64,000 nucleotides of DNA from Hygrophila difformis (lineage: Eukaryota; Streptophyta; Magnoliopsida; Lamiales; Acanthaceae), in assembly GCA_030278955.1 (NCBI GenBank), contig JAOANR010000002.1, positions 8,049,982-8,113,981 on the forward strand, in the 5' to 3' direction. The number at the start of each line of letters is the position of its first letter. The first letter of the stretch is position 1. Positions 23,312 through 35,135 of the stretch are shown one piece after another. The notes beneath the pieces were generated by a model. The model was not told the origin of the DNA and ran no database searches. It was given only the letters and a program-made list of their open reading frames with translations. A program made the position numbers and the translations under genes.

Positions 23312-26300
23312 TGTAACGCCCCGAAAATTCAAACCTAATTTTCGGAAGCATTACCACCGTACTAACTATTCTAAACTAGTGGCCAGCTAACTTAGAACAG
23401 CTAGTACAAGGTTGAGCACAAACCTATAGTGATTATCTGATTAACCAATTAAATGCGGAAGCTAAAACAATTAAAACACATACATATAATAAGTATCAAC
23501 ATAAACTTCATATAGTTATCCAACATAAACTCCAAGCTACAAGCCTCATGAATCTAAAGCAGGCAACAAGTCAATTATCTCAAATAAAGGACTACCGGCC
23601 CAAATTCATAAATCACACATGGCCACAGGCCAATAATAGAATGTAAATCCTAGGCTCACTGGCCTCAACTAGCAGAATACCAAATACCAACAATTAATAA
23701 TAAGTATATCACACACATAAAAGAAAATACGACATAATATCATATCTATGTGATCTCTCAAACCCAACCCGATTCATGCTTCAGCGCCTCCAGGAGGATC
23801 TATAAAATAAACAAAGCAAGGAGTCCGTACAATGTACTGAGCAAGGGATATACATGCAGGGGAATTAAGGGGGAACAGTTAAGAATAAGCAGAATATAAA
23901 TAAAACATAATACAACTAAAGCAGAATATAAATAAAGCAGAATATAACTAAAGCAGAATATAAATAAAGCAGAATATAACTAAAGCAGAATATAAATAAA
24001 GTGGATATAAATAAAGCAGATAAAACATCACACCGTCCCATACCGGTGCTTCAACCACAACATACAACTGACATAAATAAAACATCACACCGTCCCATAC
24101 CGGTGCTTTAACCACAAACATACAATTTATGCAAATGATGCATGGCCTAACATACACCTATCTACCCTATATGCAAATGCAATGAATATGCCTAGCCGGC
24201 AACCTAAAAACCCGGGCGGTATGAACCCACGGGTGAGGATATCATCAACTCCAACCCGTTACAGGGTAACATACACCATCCCAGCAGGGACCACAGGCAT
24301 CACAGCCCAAATCATCCACCCCGAAGGGCCAACAGGCACAACAGCCAATCATCTCCGGCATAATAGCCAAGAATCCACCCCGAAGGGCCAACAGACATAA
24401 CAGCCAATAATCCACCCCGTAGGGCCATCGGGACTCAACAACACCTGTGAAGGCTGCCCGATCAATCAGAACAACCCATCGGGTTAATAGACGTCAATTC
24501 CAATGCAATAACATGCATATGACAATACCATGATGTTCAAGCACCTAATCACTAGGTTCGCATGCTTAACAATACATAAAGAATCAATATATAGCCCCTA
24601 GGCTAAGGCAACGGTTAACGATCCATTAATCCACATATAATTAACAATATCATGATACTACAAATCCTCCAAGCAATTCAACAATTGGAGCGAGGAATTC
24701 GACAAGAACACACGAATAGGCATCCATCACCATCTAAGCAATATGGTAACCCAATAAGTGTCATATCATCTAAATTATCATACCGCAAGCTTAAACCATC
24801 ATTAATATTGTGAATAATAAACATGCTAATCAACGGAATAGGTAACGAGCAAAACTCCAATATTACCCCAACACACATAAAAATGCAAGCATAACCCTTG
24901 CCTTTTATAATCAATCTCTAAAGCTTCCTTCTTGTGAAATCTTCAACCTTCCAATGGTGCCATTACCAACTCACGGTTGCTCCCTATAAAATAATATCAT
25001 CATAAGAATTAAAGGAAATAATTCTCACAACATCAACACCATATTTCCCTAACTCCAACACCCACATCGGCCTCCAAACTCCTTAACAATCCACTAAAAT
25101 CCACAACTCCAAATATCGCAAGCAATTTACCAAATCCCCTAATCTAATAAATCAAGCCACATCCAAGAACATTAGTTAATTAAATTAACTAGCACCAATG
25201 GATCATATAGCAACATAGTATTAGAAAATACTAAAATAACCAACAAAAACTCATAACTATCTATTCACAAAATCCTTAACATGAGATAATACAATTGATT
25301 CAACCCCTAAAATATTCCACATGGTTTAAAAGAGTTTTTATGCAAATTCCCACCATTATTTTAAAATATTAATCAATAAATTCCACAACACTAATATCCA
25401 ATTTCATCTCCATTTTCCAATTACTAATTTATTTAAAATCACATCTTTAATATTAAGCTCCGAATTACCAAAATAACATCAAGCACCCATGAATAGTAAT
25501 TAACATATTCCAATATCAATAGCCCAATAAAATAAGGTTATCCATGTTCACTCTAACAAGTCAAAACCTCATATGCCAATTTAAGTCCAACTTCCAAAAA
25601 CAATTCAATACCCACACACTTTAATCATATCTCGTTCCGAATAATTAAAAGGGTAGGGTTGGTAATATTACACAAACCATCAATAACCAATTATCAAATG
25701 AAGATTTAAATCAACATCTTTAACAATTAAACTCAAATACCCAACCAAGTACATTTTTAACATTTCAATTAAGCATACCAATAATATAAATAGATCCATA
25801 TAAATAAAATTTAGCATATTCCAATAACTCAATTACTCCACTTGACAATTTAAACTCCAAATCCCACCCTCTTTTATTATTCAAGAATTAATCTATTAAT
25901 TCAAAAGTTCCCATCAAGTCTCAATTCACAATTAAACTTTAATAATTCAAAAGCTTCCCAATAAACTTCATTCCTACACTACCAAGCCAATTCATAATTA
26001 CCCAAAGGATTCACAAACCCATATGCATTGAACATAAAGAATTAAATAGTACAAAATCAATTAAAAGCTAACAATCTTCTCATTATTCACATATATTTCA
26101 AACTCTTCATGCCACTTTCTAAAATCTAATAACTTAATCAATTACAATAAATTATACTCAATTTACTCACAATCCAAGCATGTTCAACATCAACAAATAC
26201 TAAGCCGATTCAAGAATTTCCCTACACATCCCTTCCAATATCATATACTAGTTTATCAAATATATCACCAACTAGTTCGGCACTTCTCGATCTTCAAACA

Positions 26301-27265
26301 CTCAATTAAATCAACACTTGGGCAGAATCCACCACCCACAATCTTGTCATAACCTCAATAACCAAATTAAGCTTTTAATTTAACAATCACCAACTCAAAA
26401 ATCAATTCCAAGAGTCAAGAATCACCTTGAACAAACCCTCAAATACTCATACATTCATAGAACACCTTAGACACGAAAATCCCCTTCAATACCACAATTA
26501 AGTATCAAATTCAATTAATTCTATAGAATACCTAAATAAAGGAACAATATCTACCACCACTGCCGCACTATCCAGACATCACAATCACCACCAACACACC
26601 ACCCTCGTCGGAGGGTGGCTCGACGCCGACAAGCATTGGAGCAGCCGCTGCTCTTCACAGCGGGCAACAGCCCGCAGTTGTAACAGCGTCGCGCAATGAC
26701 GCGACGCATCCTCCACCATGTCGTGACATGGGTCGCCGGTTAATCCACCCTCCCGACGCCGCCACGACGTCGATCCGGCAGTCCCCCGGTCGCTGTTCTA
26801 AACTCGGCAGAAAAGGAAGAAAGAAACAGGGGAAAGGGGAAGACGGGAAGAAGAGGAAGAAAACACTCCAAATCCTTACCTCCTGTGATGTGTGTTCTCC
26901 TTCAAGCTTGAAATTGGCACCTCCAATTCCTCTTCATTGCTACGATTTCACCATCTCTATGAGCCCTATTTGGCCTTTTGCAAAGTGACGGGATTTTGGG
27001 GGGAGAGATGTGCCCAATCTATTCCAAAAATCTGATATATGTAAATAAGGGTATGGATCCGGGTCAAAACATAGGGTCATGGATTATTGGGTTGTGGGCT
27101 AGTCTTAATGTCTTATTTCCCTTTTTCAAGTGTTATTGGATTGAGCTCTCCAATTAATTCCAAATCAATTATAATATTATGAGTCCAAAGTGAAATACCA
27201 ATAACTTCACTTTATTAATCATAATTAATTAAATTAATCATGAAGTAATTAATCGGGATGTTACA
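23312..27265 (-). repeat. Gypsy LTR C (5' LTR in element sense)
   Basis: 3954 bp, TGTAACGCCCCG to GGGATGTTACA. It differs from LTRs A and B by scattered single bases (for example gatgcatgg at about 24137 against gatggatgg in A). Confidence 0.94.
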
Positions 27266-27270
27266 TTTGA

Positions 27271-27850
27271 TGTATTTATTATATAATTATTATTAATTAA
27301 ATTATATATTATATTTATTATATTGTTGGTGTATTACTGTATTTGGACATTTTAATGTATTAATTATATTTATGATACCAATAATGATATTATTGTTATT
27401 ATTATTATTATTTAATTATTATATTTACCATATTTTATTCTATTTGAAATTGTATATATTATTATTTGTAATATTAATTAGTACGATGGAAATCATAATT
27501 ATTATTTTGATATATTTATTATATAATTATTTTTAATTAAATTATATATTACATTTAATATATTGTTGGTATATTTGGATATTTAAAAGTATTAATTATA
27601 TTTATCATATCAATAATGATATTATTGGTGTTATTATAATTATTATTTAAGTTATCATTTTTTAATTAATATATTTACTATATAATATATTATTTGAAAT
27701 TATATATATTATTATTTCTAATATTTACTATATAATATATTTACTATATAATATATTATTTCTAATATTATTAGTATTATGAAAAATGTTATTATTATTT
27801 GTGATGTATTTATTATATAATTATTATTATTTAAATATTATATATTAGAT
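27271..27850. repeat. AT-rich tandem repeat of left MULE arm, continued
   Basis: Resumes the ~255-bp unit interrupted at 3425 and gradually diverges, with 'ggaaatcataatt' at about 27489 and short duplications of 'tttactatataatata' near 27720-27760. No coding frame. Confidence 0.8.
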
Positions 27851-28760
27851 TTATTAATGGATAATAATGATATTTATTATTAATAAACATAATTAGTTGA
27901 GTTTTGGTCGGATAAAACCATTTCGGTCGGTAAATGAGATGACTTCGATCAAGCCGATCGAAGTTGTAATAATTGCTATTTTATATTTTATTTAAACATT
28001 AATATATTTTTTATTTTCCATTTATATAAATTGTTATTATTATTATTAGTATGATTATAATGGATAATAATGATGTTTATAATTAATAAACATGATTAGT
28101 TGAGTTTTGGTCGGATAAAACCCTTTTGGTCGGTAAATGAGATGGCTTCGATCAAGCCGATCGAATTTGTAATAATTGCTATTTTATATTTTATTTAAAT
28201 ATTAATATATTTTTTATTTTCCATTTATATAAATTGCTATTATTGTTATTAGTATGATTATAATGGATAATAATGATATTTATAATTAATAAACATGATT
28301 AGTTGAGTTTTGGATAATAATGATGTTTATAATTAATAAACATGTTTATAATTAATAAACATGATTAGTTGAGTTTCGGTCGTGAGAAATACCTTCGGTC
28401 GGCCAATGTGATGGCTTCGCTCAAGCCGATCGATACTCTAATAATTGCTAATTTTTATTTTTATTTAAATAATAATCTTTTTTTTTTATTTTTCATTTAT
28501 ATAAATTACTATTATTATTATTAGTATTACTATAATGGATAATAATGATATTTATTTTTAATAAAAAGGATTAGTTGAGTTTTGGTCGGATAAAACACTT
28601 TCGGTCGGTAAATGAGATGGCTTCGATCAAGCCGATCGAAGTTGTAAAAATCTAAAGTTATTATATTTTTATTAAAAAATAATATATTTTTTGTTTTCCA
28701 TTTATATAAATTACTATTATTATTATTATTAATATTATTATAATGGATAATAATGATATT
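27850..28760. repeat. ~190-280-bp tandem units carrying GGTCGG/CCGATCGAA boxes
   Basis: Units begin at 'ggataataatgatatt' or variants at about 27858, 28060, 28264 and 28538. Each carries ttttggtcggataaaac, cggtcggtaaatgagatg and gcttcgatcaagccgatcga, the boxes also found in the TIRs. One unit near 28310-28360 has a short internal duplication. Noncoding; possibly subterminal transposase-binding repeats. Confidence 0.85.
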
Positions 28761-28869
28761 TATTATTATAAGTGAAAATTGTATTATTATACTACTATGC
28801 TTATTATTAAAAATATTGATTATAAATTAGTTATAATCATAAAAATATTAATCATATAGAAGAGTTTCC

Positions 28870-28941
28870 AAGAAGAAGAAGAAGAAGAAGAACAAGAACA
28901 AGAACAAGAAGAAGAAGAAGTAGAAGAAGTAGAAGAAGAAG
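28870..28941 (+). repeat. (GAA)n microsatellite
   Basis: An imperfect gaa/aac/gta triplet run in the MULE, between the box-bearing repeats and the telomere-like tract. Confidence 0.9.
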
Positions 28942-29029
28942 ATATGCTTTAGGTTTCATGGTGTATGATTTAAAAATAAAATTATGATCAAAAGTATTTA
29001 TTATGAATTGTAGTTATAAATTACTGGAA

Positions 29030-29208
29030 GGGTTTAGGTTTTAGGGTTTAGGGTTTAGGGTTTTAGGGTTTATGGTTTAGGGTTTAGGGTTTAAGGTTTA
29101 AGGTTTAGAATTTTATAAAAAAATTATTTAGGGTTTCTTGGGTTGCGGGTCTAAGGGTTCAGGGTTTGAAGGGTTCAGGTTTAGGGTTTAGGGTTTAGGG
29201 TTTTAAAG
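29030..29208 (+). repeat. Telomere-like (TTTAGGG)n tract
   Basis: Perfect and degenerate copies of the plant telomere heptamer (ttagggtttagggtttaggg and ggttttaggg variants) about 230-400 bp upstream of the DUF1985-Ulp1 start codon. Similar sequence fills the gene's first intron. Confidence 0.9.
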
Positions 29209-29224
29209 TAATTTATTAAAAAAC

Positions 29225-29300
29225 AGACTTCGATCGGCCTTTTTAGGCTTCGGTCGGACCGATCGAAGGCTTTAATAGCCGACCGAAGGCCTAATTTAAA
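29225..29300 (+). promoter_or_regulatory. TIR-like box cluster upstream of DUF1985-Ulp1 gene
   Basis: cttcgatcgg, then cttcggtcggaccgatcgaa and agccgaccgaagg lie 130-210 bp upstream of the ATG at 29434. The same palindromic core is in both TIRs and in the region upstream of the transposase gene. I infer a transposase-binding or shared promoter element; no TATA box is obvious here. Confidence 0.5.
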
Positions 29301-29433
29301 ACGCAAGCGGGGCCCTTCCCTATTTCCACTTCCCCTTTCCCATTTCGACCAAACCCTCCTAAACGCCGATCGAAGAAAACCCAGCAACCACCGTCCAAAA
29401 ATCTCCGCTTTTTCTGGCCAAAAGCTATCGGAG

Positions 29434-32400
29434 ATGGAGGATCCGACACCGGGCGACGCGGGGGACGAGAATATTGGACCATTGGCTTTAGTGGCCCTCC
29501 CAAACGTCGAGGCAGAAGCTGGAGCGCCGCCGCCGCCACCACCGGAAGCAGATGGCCGCCGACATCCCCGTCCCCCTTCCGGCACCGACGCCCTGCGGGT
29601 AAGTCTCCTCCGATCCGGCCATCCCCACCCCCCTCCCTCGATCTGCTCTGCGCGCTTCTGTTCTGCTTTTGCGTTTTTTCTTCTTTTTTTTTTAAATTTA
29701 GAAATTATATGGATATGTTTAAATTTAGTAGAGTATTTAGTTTGCAATTATGAAATATTGATGATTATTGTGCTAATTAGGGATGATTATTGTGAGTATT
29801 TTTAAATTTGTGCTAATTAGGGATGATTATTTGTTAGGTTGTGATTTGTTAAATTTGGGATGAAATTTATGAATTGTTAAATTTTGCATATTGATGATTG
29901 TAAATTGTTAATATGCTCGGATATGGATTGTCTATTTCGGTATATAATTTGTTAGATGTGTTGAGTTTTCGAATTTATTTGATAATTTGATGTATATGAA
30001 TTTAATTGCTCATTTCTTGTAGTTGGGTATGATAAGTTATATGAATTTATTAGCTAATTTATTGTGTATTTGGGTATAAATTATGTTTCAAAAAAATTAA
30101 ATTTTTAAGGGTATAGGGTATAGGGTTTAGGGTTGTGGGATTAGAATGATAAATAAAAAATACTATTTATTTTAAAGTTTTAAAAAAATTAATTTTTTAA
30201 GGGTTTAGGGTATAGGGTATAGGGTTTAGGGTTGTGGGATTAGAATGATAAATAAAAATACTATTTATTTTAAAGTTTTAAAAAAATTAAAATTTTAAGG
30301 GTTTAGGGTATATGGTTTAGGATTTTAGGTTTATAAAAATTATCCATAAAGTTTGAATAAAAATTATAAATCAAAAATACTATTTATTTTAAAGTTTTAA
30401 AAAAATTAAATTTTTAAGGGTTTAGGGCATAGGGTTTAGGGTTTAAGGGTTTAGGGTATATGGTTTAGGATTTTAGGTTTATAAAAATTATCCATAAAGT
30501 TTGAATAAAAATTATAAATGAAAATACTATTTATTTTAAAGTTTTAAAAAATTAAATTTTTAAGGGTATAGGGTTTAGGTTTAGGGTTTAGGGTTTAGGG
30601 TTTTAGGTTTATAAAAATTATCCATAAATTTTTAATAAAAATTATAAATAAAAAATACCATTTATTTTAAAGTTTTAAAAAATTAAATTTTTAAGGGTTT
30701 AGGGTATAGGGTATAGGGTTTGGGGTATAGGGTTTAGGATTAAAAAAATTATCCATAAAGATTTGATAAAAATTATAAATAAATAGTACTATTTATTTTA
30801 AAGTTTAAAAAAATTGAATTTTTAAGGGTTTAGGGTTTAGGGTATAGGGTTTAGGGTTGTGGGATTATAGAAATTATCCATAAAGTTATAATAAGAATGA
30901 AAAATAAAAAATACTATTTATTTTAAAGTTTAAAAAAATTAATTTTTAAGGGTTTAGGGTTTAGGGTATAGGGTATAGGGTTTAGGGTTTAGGGTTTAGG
31001 TTTAAAAAAATTATCCATAAAGATTTGATAAAAATTATAAATAAAAAATACTATTTATTTTAAAGTTTAAAAAAAATTAATTTTTAAGGGTTTAGGGTAT
31101 AGGGTTTATAAAAATTATCCATAAAGCTTTGATAAAAATTATAAATAAAAAATACTATTTATTTTAAACCGCAGGGAGATTGGTGGTTTGTTCGGCCCGA
31201 GGGACAGGGATGCGCCCCTCACCTTATTATGTACTTTAGAGCCCTAGTTCTCCCGATCATAGTGCATGAGTTGCAGGAGACTGACCCGGATGGATTAGCG
31301 GAGCTCCGGGCTTCATGTTTTTCATATCTATACAGAGGAGCGACTCACGAGAGGGGGCCGCGTTGGTCTGATAGCGTTATGGCGCCTCAGGCCATGGCCG
31401 AGATTTTACACCGTGAGGTGGCGTTCCGCTTCCCTGCCGATGGTGAGGAGTGGGGTGAGGATGATGCTGTCTGGTTTTTTATATGCGGGCGATTTGTGCG
31501 ATACGGCCGGCAGGAGCACGCTTTGATTACTGGTTTGCGGTATGGCCGGTCTGAGTTCCAGCTATACTCGGACGATGGTCCCCCAGCCGGGAGCTTGTTT
31601 TCGAGGTACCAGGACGTTCTCGCGAGCGCCTCCGCGGATAGGATCCGTACAGCCTTTAGGGACGGGCATTTTCGTACGACACCTGGCGACGGCTTGAAAG
31701 TCGCTAGGGTTTTGACAGCCTTCTATCTCGTTCTCGGGCACGATGGGCACAGTCGTGGTCCGGAGCCATGGATGTGGCGGTTGGTGGAGGACCGCGATGC
31801 TTGGGAGGCATTTCCGTGGGGTTTGATTAGCTGGCAGGTGTCACGACATGGCTTCAGGCGTCTCCTCACCGCGACCAAGCCTGATGGTTCAGTGCACTTC
31901 TACGGCCATGCACTGGCATTTATGGTACGGTACTGTTACACCACATATTATAAATGTTTTCATTTGCACTGGTCTAATGATTTACCTGACGTAATTGGTT
32001 CGTGATCTCTGCAGGTCTGGGCCTGCGAGGCCGTCCCAGCTATGATGACGATTTATTGCAAGGAGAGATTGGGGGACCCGACGGAGCACCGCCCCAGGAT
32101 TGTACAGTACCTATTCAAGAGGGTGACGAAGGCCCGAGATTGGCGAGCGTTTTTCGATCAGACGGTTAGTGGGCATGTACTTCGTTATCTCGTTGACATT
32201 TCGTATACTAACAGTATTGTTTTGATTGTGTATACAGTTGGACTGTTTTGAGACACTTACACCCACCGAGGTGGAGTCGAGGGAGCCCTATATGGCAGAC
32301 CTTGATGTTGAGATCCCACCCGGATTAAAGTGGGTGCGAAAGGACGATCGAAAGAAGGGTCGCAAGCGGAAGACGGGCGACGGGGATGCTCCGGTGGTGG

Positions 32401-34918
32401 ACGAGGCAGTGGAGGAGGCCGATCCGACAGTTGACATTGATCAGGGTGGCAGCGGCACTGAGGCACCGAGTCGGCCCACCCAGCGCCCGCGCACGGATAC
32501 AGGCAGCGCCGATGCAGCGCCGAGCGCCCACCCAGTTCCTCCGGATTTTGAGACCATTATGGCCCGTCTACTGGAGGGTTACGAGCGGCGCACCGCGGAC
32601 ATGATCGCAGCGTCTGATCGACGGACAGCGCAGACGGTCGCGGAGGGGGTGCGACAGATTGCGGACATGGTCGCCGCGACGGAGCAGCGGCTTATGCAGG
32701 AGATTTACCGCCAGCAGGAGGCCACGAGATTGGTGGTGGCGGCGGAGGTCAGGGCCGTACTCCAGCGGAGCCACATCCGGACGCCAGATGTGGGCAGAGC
32801 TGGCATGTCGGGTAGCAGGGAGGCGGGGGTGACTCCTGGAGTACGTGCGGGTGCTGCATCGGGGGCAGATCAGGCCCGCGCTACGAGAGAGTTCTCGGGA
32901 GTGCGAGCAGCCATGCCGCAGGTGTGCTCGGATTCACAGGATGCTTCCGGATCCGATCATGCCGTCGACGCCGAGCAGCGTACACCTCAGTCCGACCATG
33001 ACGAGGCGACTCCATCCGGCACAGGTAATTATATTTATTCTTGCTAATTTACTATCATACTGCAGACGAGTTAATATTTGAGATTTGTTGAATGATGTTG
33101 TGACTACATATTCGCAGGTTTTACGTCACCACCTCCCAGTGCGCCTACTGTGCATCCGAGTTGCGACGTCACAGCTGCAGGTATTTTACTGGCATTTATG
33201 GGATTTATTTAGTATATTGATTGATTCTTGGTATTTTATTTATGATTCACTAAAAATATTTTTTCAGGGTCTGTTACACCACACTTAAGCATACCTCCAC
33301 TGTCCACTGACCCGACACCTTCCTCCACCACAGCTGCAGGTATTTTGCTGTTGTTTAGTTTAAAGTTTGATTGTGTACTTATTCTGCTTATAGAATAATT
33401 GTTATTTTTTAAACCCATATGTAATTTCCCAGATTATGTTACACCACCGCCACGGGTGCAGCCACCGTCCACGCTGCATCCAAGTTCCTCCACTGTCCAC
33501 TTAGCGGGTATGTTTTCGGTTTTTTGTACATACATTTTAATTGTTTATTATTTTCCCTGATGAGGATATTTGCGTAGGAGGTTCCGGACGTACGGACCCC
33601 GCCGAGTACCGCACTAGACGGGAGCGACAGGAGTCTCAGGCGCTTAGAAGCCCGTTCACCACCAGGCTTGATCGACCGCGAGGGCGAGCTGGGAAAGAGT
33701 TGTTCAACACTTATCTGGAGTTAAATTAATAGTGCACCTCACTACGGGAATACGAATCATGTGTACTTCTAATGCAGTGTAAACGTCGGGGCGATGTTTT
33801 CTGTTACCCATCATTTTTTCAAGTCATGGTGCACCACCACCTACCACCTGGAAGACGAGGTAAATTTGCTTTTCGTTTCTCTACTGGGCGTGTGCATAAA
33901 ACAAGACTTTTTAAGTTCATATCTACTCAGTCCACACTACATTTATTGTTGCAGCAATTAGATGCGTACCTTGGGATTCTACATTTCAAGCCCGAGATCT
34001 TCGGTGGCCGGGTGCGACAGGATAGGCAGATAGGCTTTGTCGATGCAAAATTTCTGGTTAGGTTCATAATTTTGTCTTCGAATGTATATGTATTAGATTT
34101 ATTATATTTATAATTGACTGACCGCAATTCTATTCTTAAACTAGACTCACCTTATCCATAACTGCTGGGACGAGTTCGATAAGGTGCCACGTTTTGATGA
34201 TAAGTCTGTGGAGCGATACCGGCAGTATGTTGCGGGGCAGAGGCCCTCATGGGGCAAACCTAGGCCGTGGTGGACACTTGACGAGGTTCGTGTTAATAAC
34301 AACCGAACTTATTTATTTTTTCAATTTAGCGTATCTATCGACCATTTAATTGTTGATTTTTAAACAGTTGGTGTGCCCGTGGAACGTTCGAAAGCACTGG
34401 GTTATCGTTCGATTTTCACTGAGGGAGCAGTGCATCTACCTCCATGATGGTCTGTTACCGCCGAGGGCCCTGACAGATCCGATTAAGGAGAAGTTAAAGG
34501 AGTCGCGCAAAGAGGACCTCCTGCCATTCAGGACACTATTTCCGGCGCTACTGCAGGTTGCCGGATACCACCGACATAGACCGGATGAGCCTACTGTACA
34601 GCAGTGGCCACTAGGTCGACCGCAGGACAGCACAGTTTTACCCCAGGATGATAGGTATTTTATTGGTTTTTTTATTTTATGCCTCATTGTTGTATAATTA
34701 TTGCTTTTGTAGTTTTGTTTAATTTAAAGACTAACTGCAACAGCTCCTCTTGCGGCCCGTTGGCTCTTCTCACTGCATATTGTTTCCGCATGGGTACCTT
34801 CCCCCGTCTGGGCGTGAAACTGGACATCAGAGGTATTCGTTTCGAGCAGGCGTATGCAGTGTGGCGTTTCAGCTTGGACGCCTCCGCGGACGAGTTCTAT
34901 GAGGGCGCTCTATTATGA
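29434..34918 (+). CDS. DUF1985-Ulp1 (C48) protease-like gene carried by the MULE, 13 exons
   Basis: Predicted exons: 29434-29598, 31175-31924, 32015-32164, 32238-33024, 33118-33180, 33268-33339, 33433-33507, 33578-33719, 33778-33859, 33955-34056, 34145-34285, 34368-34654, 34744-34918. All introns are GT-AG, phases agree, and the total is 2991 nt (996 residues). Residues about 56-355 form a DUF1985-type domain (FFICGRFVRYG, ALITGLRYG, WACEAVP). A charged, proline-rich linker follows. The C-terminus is a C48/Ulp1 cysteine-protease fold with His853 (RKHWVIV), Asp870 (YLHDG), Gln936 and Cys942 (SSSCGP, six residues after Gln), the full catalytic set. The family removes SUMO from proteins, but many transposon-borne members have unproven activity. 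The 58-nt intron 33720-33777 is short but removes the only in-frame stop. It converges on the transposase gene. Intron 1 is 1.6 kb of telomere-like minisatellite. Exon borders are my prediction. Confidence 0.82.
30100..31168 (+). repeat. Telomere-like minisatellite filling intron 1 of the DUF1985-Ulp1 gene
   Basis: About nine units of roughly 90-140 bp, each combining atactatttattttaaagttt, a poly-A/AATT stretch, degenerate ttagggtatagggtttaggg and usually attatccataaag. The last, truncated unit runs into the predicted splice acceptor at 31174 (attttaaaccgcag). Confidence 0.9.
33118..33507 (+). repeat. Three tandem symmetric mini-exons of the DUF1985-Ulp1 linker
   Basis: Exons 33118-33180 (63 nt), 33268-33339 (72 nt) and 33433-33507 (75 nt) are all phase 1-1 and encode related Pro/Ser/Thr-rich peptides (for example VTPPP, TVHPS, ending in TAA or LA). 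Two end with the same acagctgcag before gtatttt. They look like tandem exon duplications that can be skipped or added without a frameshift. Confidence 0.7.
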
Positions 34919-35135
34919 TCTGATATATATAGTTCCATATTTTCATATTTTGTGATTATTAAGCGATGTAGTATTACATTCTATTTCATGGTATGATATG
35001 ATCTATATATTGCTATATGATAACACAGATATGAATAACAACTGCATTATAACCAATATTCAAATAGATCCAGACGAGTTCTTCCCACAGTTATTCAAAT
35101 GATCTATATATTGTCATATGATTACACATTTCCAA
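34919..35135. terminator. Convergent intergenic region between the two MULE genes
   Basis: The 217 bp between the Ulp1-gene stop (34918) and the transposase stop (35136) must hold both 3' ends. AT-rich, with no canonical AATAAA in either direction that I could assign firmly; the region includes a repeated atgatctatatattg(c/t)(c/t)atatgat segment (about 34995-35020 and 35099-35122). Confidence 0.4.

Larger units (their letters stand above)
3426..27265 (-). mobile_element. Gypsy array LTR-internal-LTR-internal-LTR, defective
   Basis: Starts TGTAACGCCCCG at 3426, ends GGGATGTTACA at 27265, and is flanked by a single 5-bp duplication tttga (3421-3425, 27266-27270). Three LTRs of 3954 bp each (3426-7379; 9616-22285 after removing an insertion; 23312-27265) alternate with two internal regions (7380-9615 and 22286-23311). 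The primer binding site and polypurine tract show that the sense strand is minus. The internal regions are unusually short (2236 and 1026 bp) against the LTR and hold only broken protease and reverse transcriptase pieces. No gag, RNase H or integrase was found. The array must rely on other elements in trans. The triple-LTR form suggests recombination between elements. Confidence 0.92.

Noticed and set aside
28870..28941. CRISPR-like or satellite array
   Set aside because: It is a simple GAA-type microsatellite; no spacer structure exists anywhere in the window.
29181..29747. 188-codon minus-strand frame over the first exon of the DUF1985-Ulp1 gene
   Set aside because: It is antisense to exon 1, with composition dictated by the complementary Pro/Ala coding and box repeats.
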